Translations under genes and position numbers: made by a program | Part shown: in pieces, positions 62,789 to 64,000 of the stretch | Layout of the letters: every line of letters starts with the position of its first letter | Position numbering within the stretch: the stretch's first letter is position 1 | Assembly (NCBI RefSeq): GCF_032362555.1 | Contig: NC_083505.1 | Coordinates: 9,787,501-9,851,500 of the forward strand | Length of the DNA: 64,000 bases | Source: Amyelois transitella | Lineage: Eukaryota; Arthropoda; Insecta; Lepidoptera; Pyralidae | Direction of reading: 5' to 3' | The notes under the pieces: generated by a model | Databases searched by the model: none | Told to the model about the DNA's origin: nothing | What the model saw: only the letters and a program-made list of their open reading frames with translations

Positions 62789-63823
62789 TCATAGTCGAGT
62801 CGTTCTATTGTAGCAGCTAAAACAACAAACAACAATCATTAAATTTGTCGATAATCGTAACATATTTAAAAAAATAGGGTCGTATAAAACCGTCATCAAA
62901 GTATATCCGCGCTTTAGCTTACCACCTGTATAAAAGATGATAAATATAGCGAAAAATATGCATCTATGATGATCACCAGTGGTCAGACTATCATTTAACT
63001 TTACATTCTTAAAAAAGGTGAGAACACAACAAAGAGTATCTACTGAATCCAGTGCATGAAAAAAAGGGATGGTGAAAACATCAAATCTAGAATAGAAACT
63101 ATCTACCTTCTAGAGGAATAAGAAAATATTTAAGGATTTGAAAATACTGAAAACAATGTAAAGTACAATTGTAAGTATTTATGAAAAACCGATTCTTATT
63201 ACTCTTAGCCATAAAAAGATGCGAATCAAAATTAGATGACAATTCAAGTGTGTATTAAATCTAATCCAAGTCCAAGTAGCAACAGTCTGTGCTTAAGAGG
63301 CCTGAATACTTTTATTATTATTAACTTACTTTTTTGTAATCAAATTGAGTAGCTTACTAATTTCATTGCCACAAGATAATCTAATAAACCTACCTATATA
63401 ATAACCGATATATGTATTTTTTGGTCGGTATAGTCTAGATCAATCAATTAAATTAGGTATTCTTGTGATAACAACATTAGAGAACGAATCTTTTAACTAA
63501 AGAAAGAAATAATGTCCCTTTTGGACCAATACTCTGAATCTAAATTGAATAAAATAATTTAGCTTTCTTTAGTTCGCTAATATCAATCGACGCGAGTCTG
63601 CCTTATAAAAGGGGAGAGAATAATGAGCGTGAGTTTGTTAGTAGCGTACCTCTCGAGCAAGCGGCGCTTGAGTTCAGGCGGGTAGGTGACGTAGATGTAG
63701 TGGTCGTCGTGGTCGGGGTCGTCCAGCAGCGCGTCCTCCGCGGCCAGCCGCTCGGCGCGCGTCGGCGAGGAGTGCGTGGTCATGGAGACTGATGCGCTGC
63801 CCGCCACGCTACCCTCTTCTGAA
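62789..63823 (-). CDS. Unidentified gene, last two coding exons (partial)
   Basis: On the minus strand, exon 63823-63650 follows an acceptor (TTTGTATACTCAG) and ends at a GTACGC donor. It encodes 57 residues that are Ser/Thr-rich and acidic (SEEGSVAGSASVSM, AEDALLDDPDHDDHY), then IYVTYPPELKRRLLE. It joins in phase through a strong acceptor (TTGTTGTTTTAG) to 62816-62789, adding SCYNRTTRL and a stop. The codons are strongly GC-rich at third positions, unlike the flanks, which supports real coding. The tail fits a cytoplasmic C-terminus, and its final TRL matches the class I PDZ-ligand pattern (S/T-x-hydrophobic). A different acceptor (after 62805) gives the same TTRL end with three fewer residues. 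The family is not recognised; the 5' part lies beyond the window. Confidence 0.7.
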
Positions 63824-64000
63824 CTGAGTATACAAAACATTAAGATTGAGTTGGGAGCCTGAAATTAGTTTTCTTATCATATGTTTTGAACGCAAGAACC
63901 TGCCTAAGCACCAAAGAGAACCTAAAAATTTCGTCATTTGACGATAATACTTTCGATATATAAGATAATAATTCGATAAGACTACTGTAGAGTATTTTAT
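63824..64000. other. Intron of the partial minus-strand gene
   Basis: AT-rich sequence upstream of the acceptor at 63824-63825. No further exon is visible before the window ends. Confidence 0.5.

Noticed and set aside
1-64000. CRISPR array, viral or bacterial insertion
   Set aside because: There are no regularly spaced short repeats and no bacterial-style operon or recognisable viral gene; all coding signals are spliced eukaryotic genes or transposons.

Overview
This is an AT-rich eukaryotic nuclear window with spliced genes, short GT-AG introns, very long TE-filled introns and insect-type core promoters. The repeats (tRNA-headed SINEs, a (TTTA)n-tailed LINE, mariner, a TTAA-flanked piggyBac-like MITE) and the gene content point to an insect, most likely a lepidopteran (moth or butterfly). 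I saw no prokaryotic genes, CRISPR array, rRNA or clearly functional tRNA. Gene identities come from reading the translations against remembered family features. Splice coordinates were derived by hand from GT/AG sites and phase continuity.

Layout. From about 6.4 kb to 28.9 kb lie the 3' exons (+ strand) of a whirlin/dyschronic-like PDZ scaffold gene. The four terminal exons (26431-28924) are firm, an internal exon at 6403-6504 is likely, and two possible alternative first exons (3026, 15145) are tentative. All join in phase 0. The roughly 20-kb intron holds an intact mariner (20516-21833), a 5'-truncated LINE, SINE-like relics and one unrecognised minus-strand exon (8940-9187). From 28.9 to 44 kb I see no gene, only repeats, hairpins and a 100-bp paired duplication. 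At 44064-45890 is a three-exon gene for a soluble cytochrome b5-domain protein, with TATA, Inr and DPE elements at canonical spacing. From 45.9 to 50.5 kb there is only repeat-rich spacer.

The densest part is 50.5-60.7 kb. It holds a head-to-head pair: a complete 7-exon MPPE1/PGAP5 GPI-anchor remodelling phosphoesterase (-, 398 aa) and a complete 12-exon Wdr59 (+, 950 aa), a GATOR2 subunit of the amino-acid/mTORC1 pathway. They share a 445-bp intergenic promoter containing a 16-bp inverted repeat. Wdr59 uses a GC-AG intron, and that intron carries one of two near-identical 0.9-kb THAP-remnant DNA transposons in the window; the other is at 42184-43077. The right end (62789-63823) has the last two exons of an unidentified minus-strand gene, convergent with Wdr59.

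I did not find a clear novel multi-gene system. The best leads are the PDZ gene's possible alternative starts and C-terminus, the well-spaced TATA/Inr/DPE promoter, the in-frame cassette candidate in MPPE1, the GC-AG intron with its transposon, a pre-miRNA-like hairpin at 35.9 kb, and an intact mariner.
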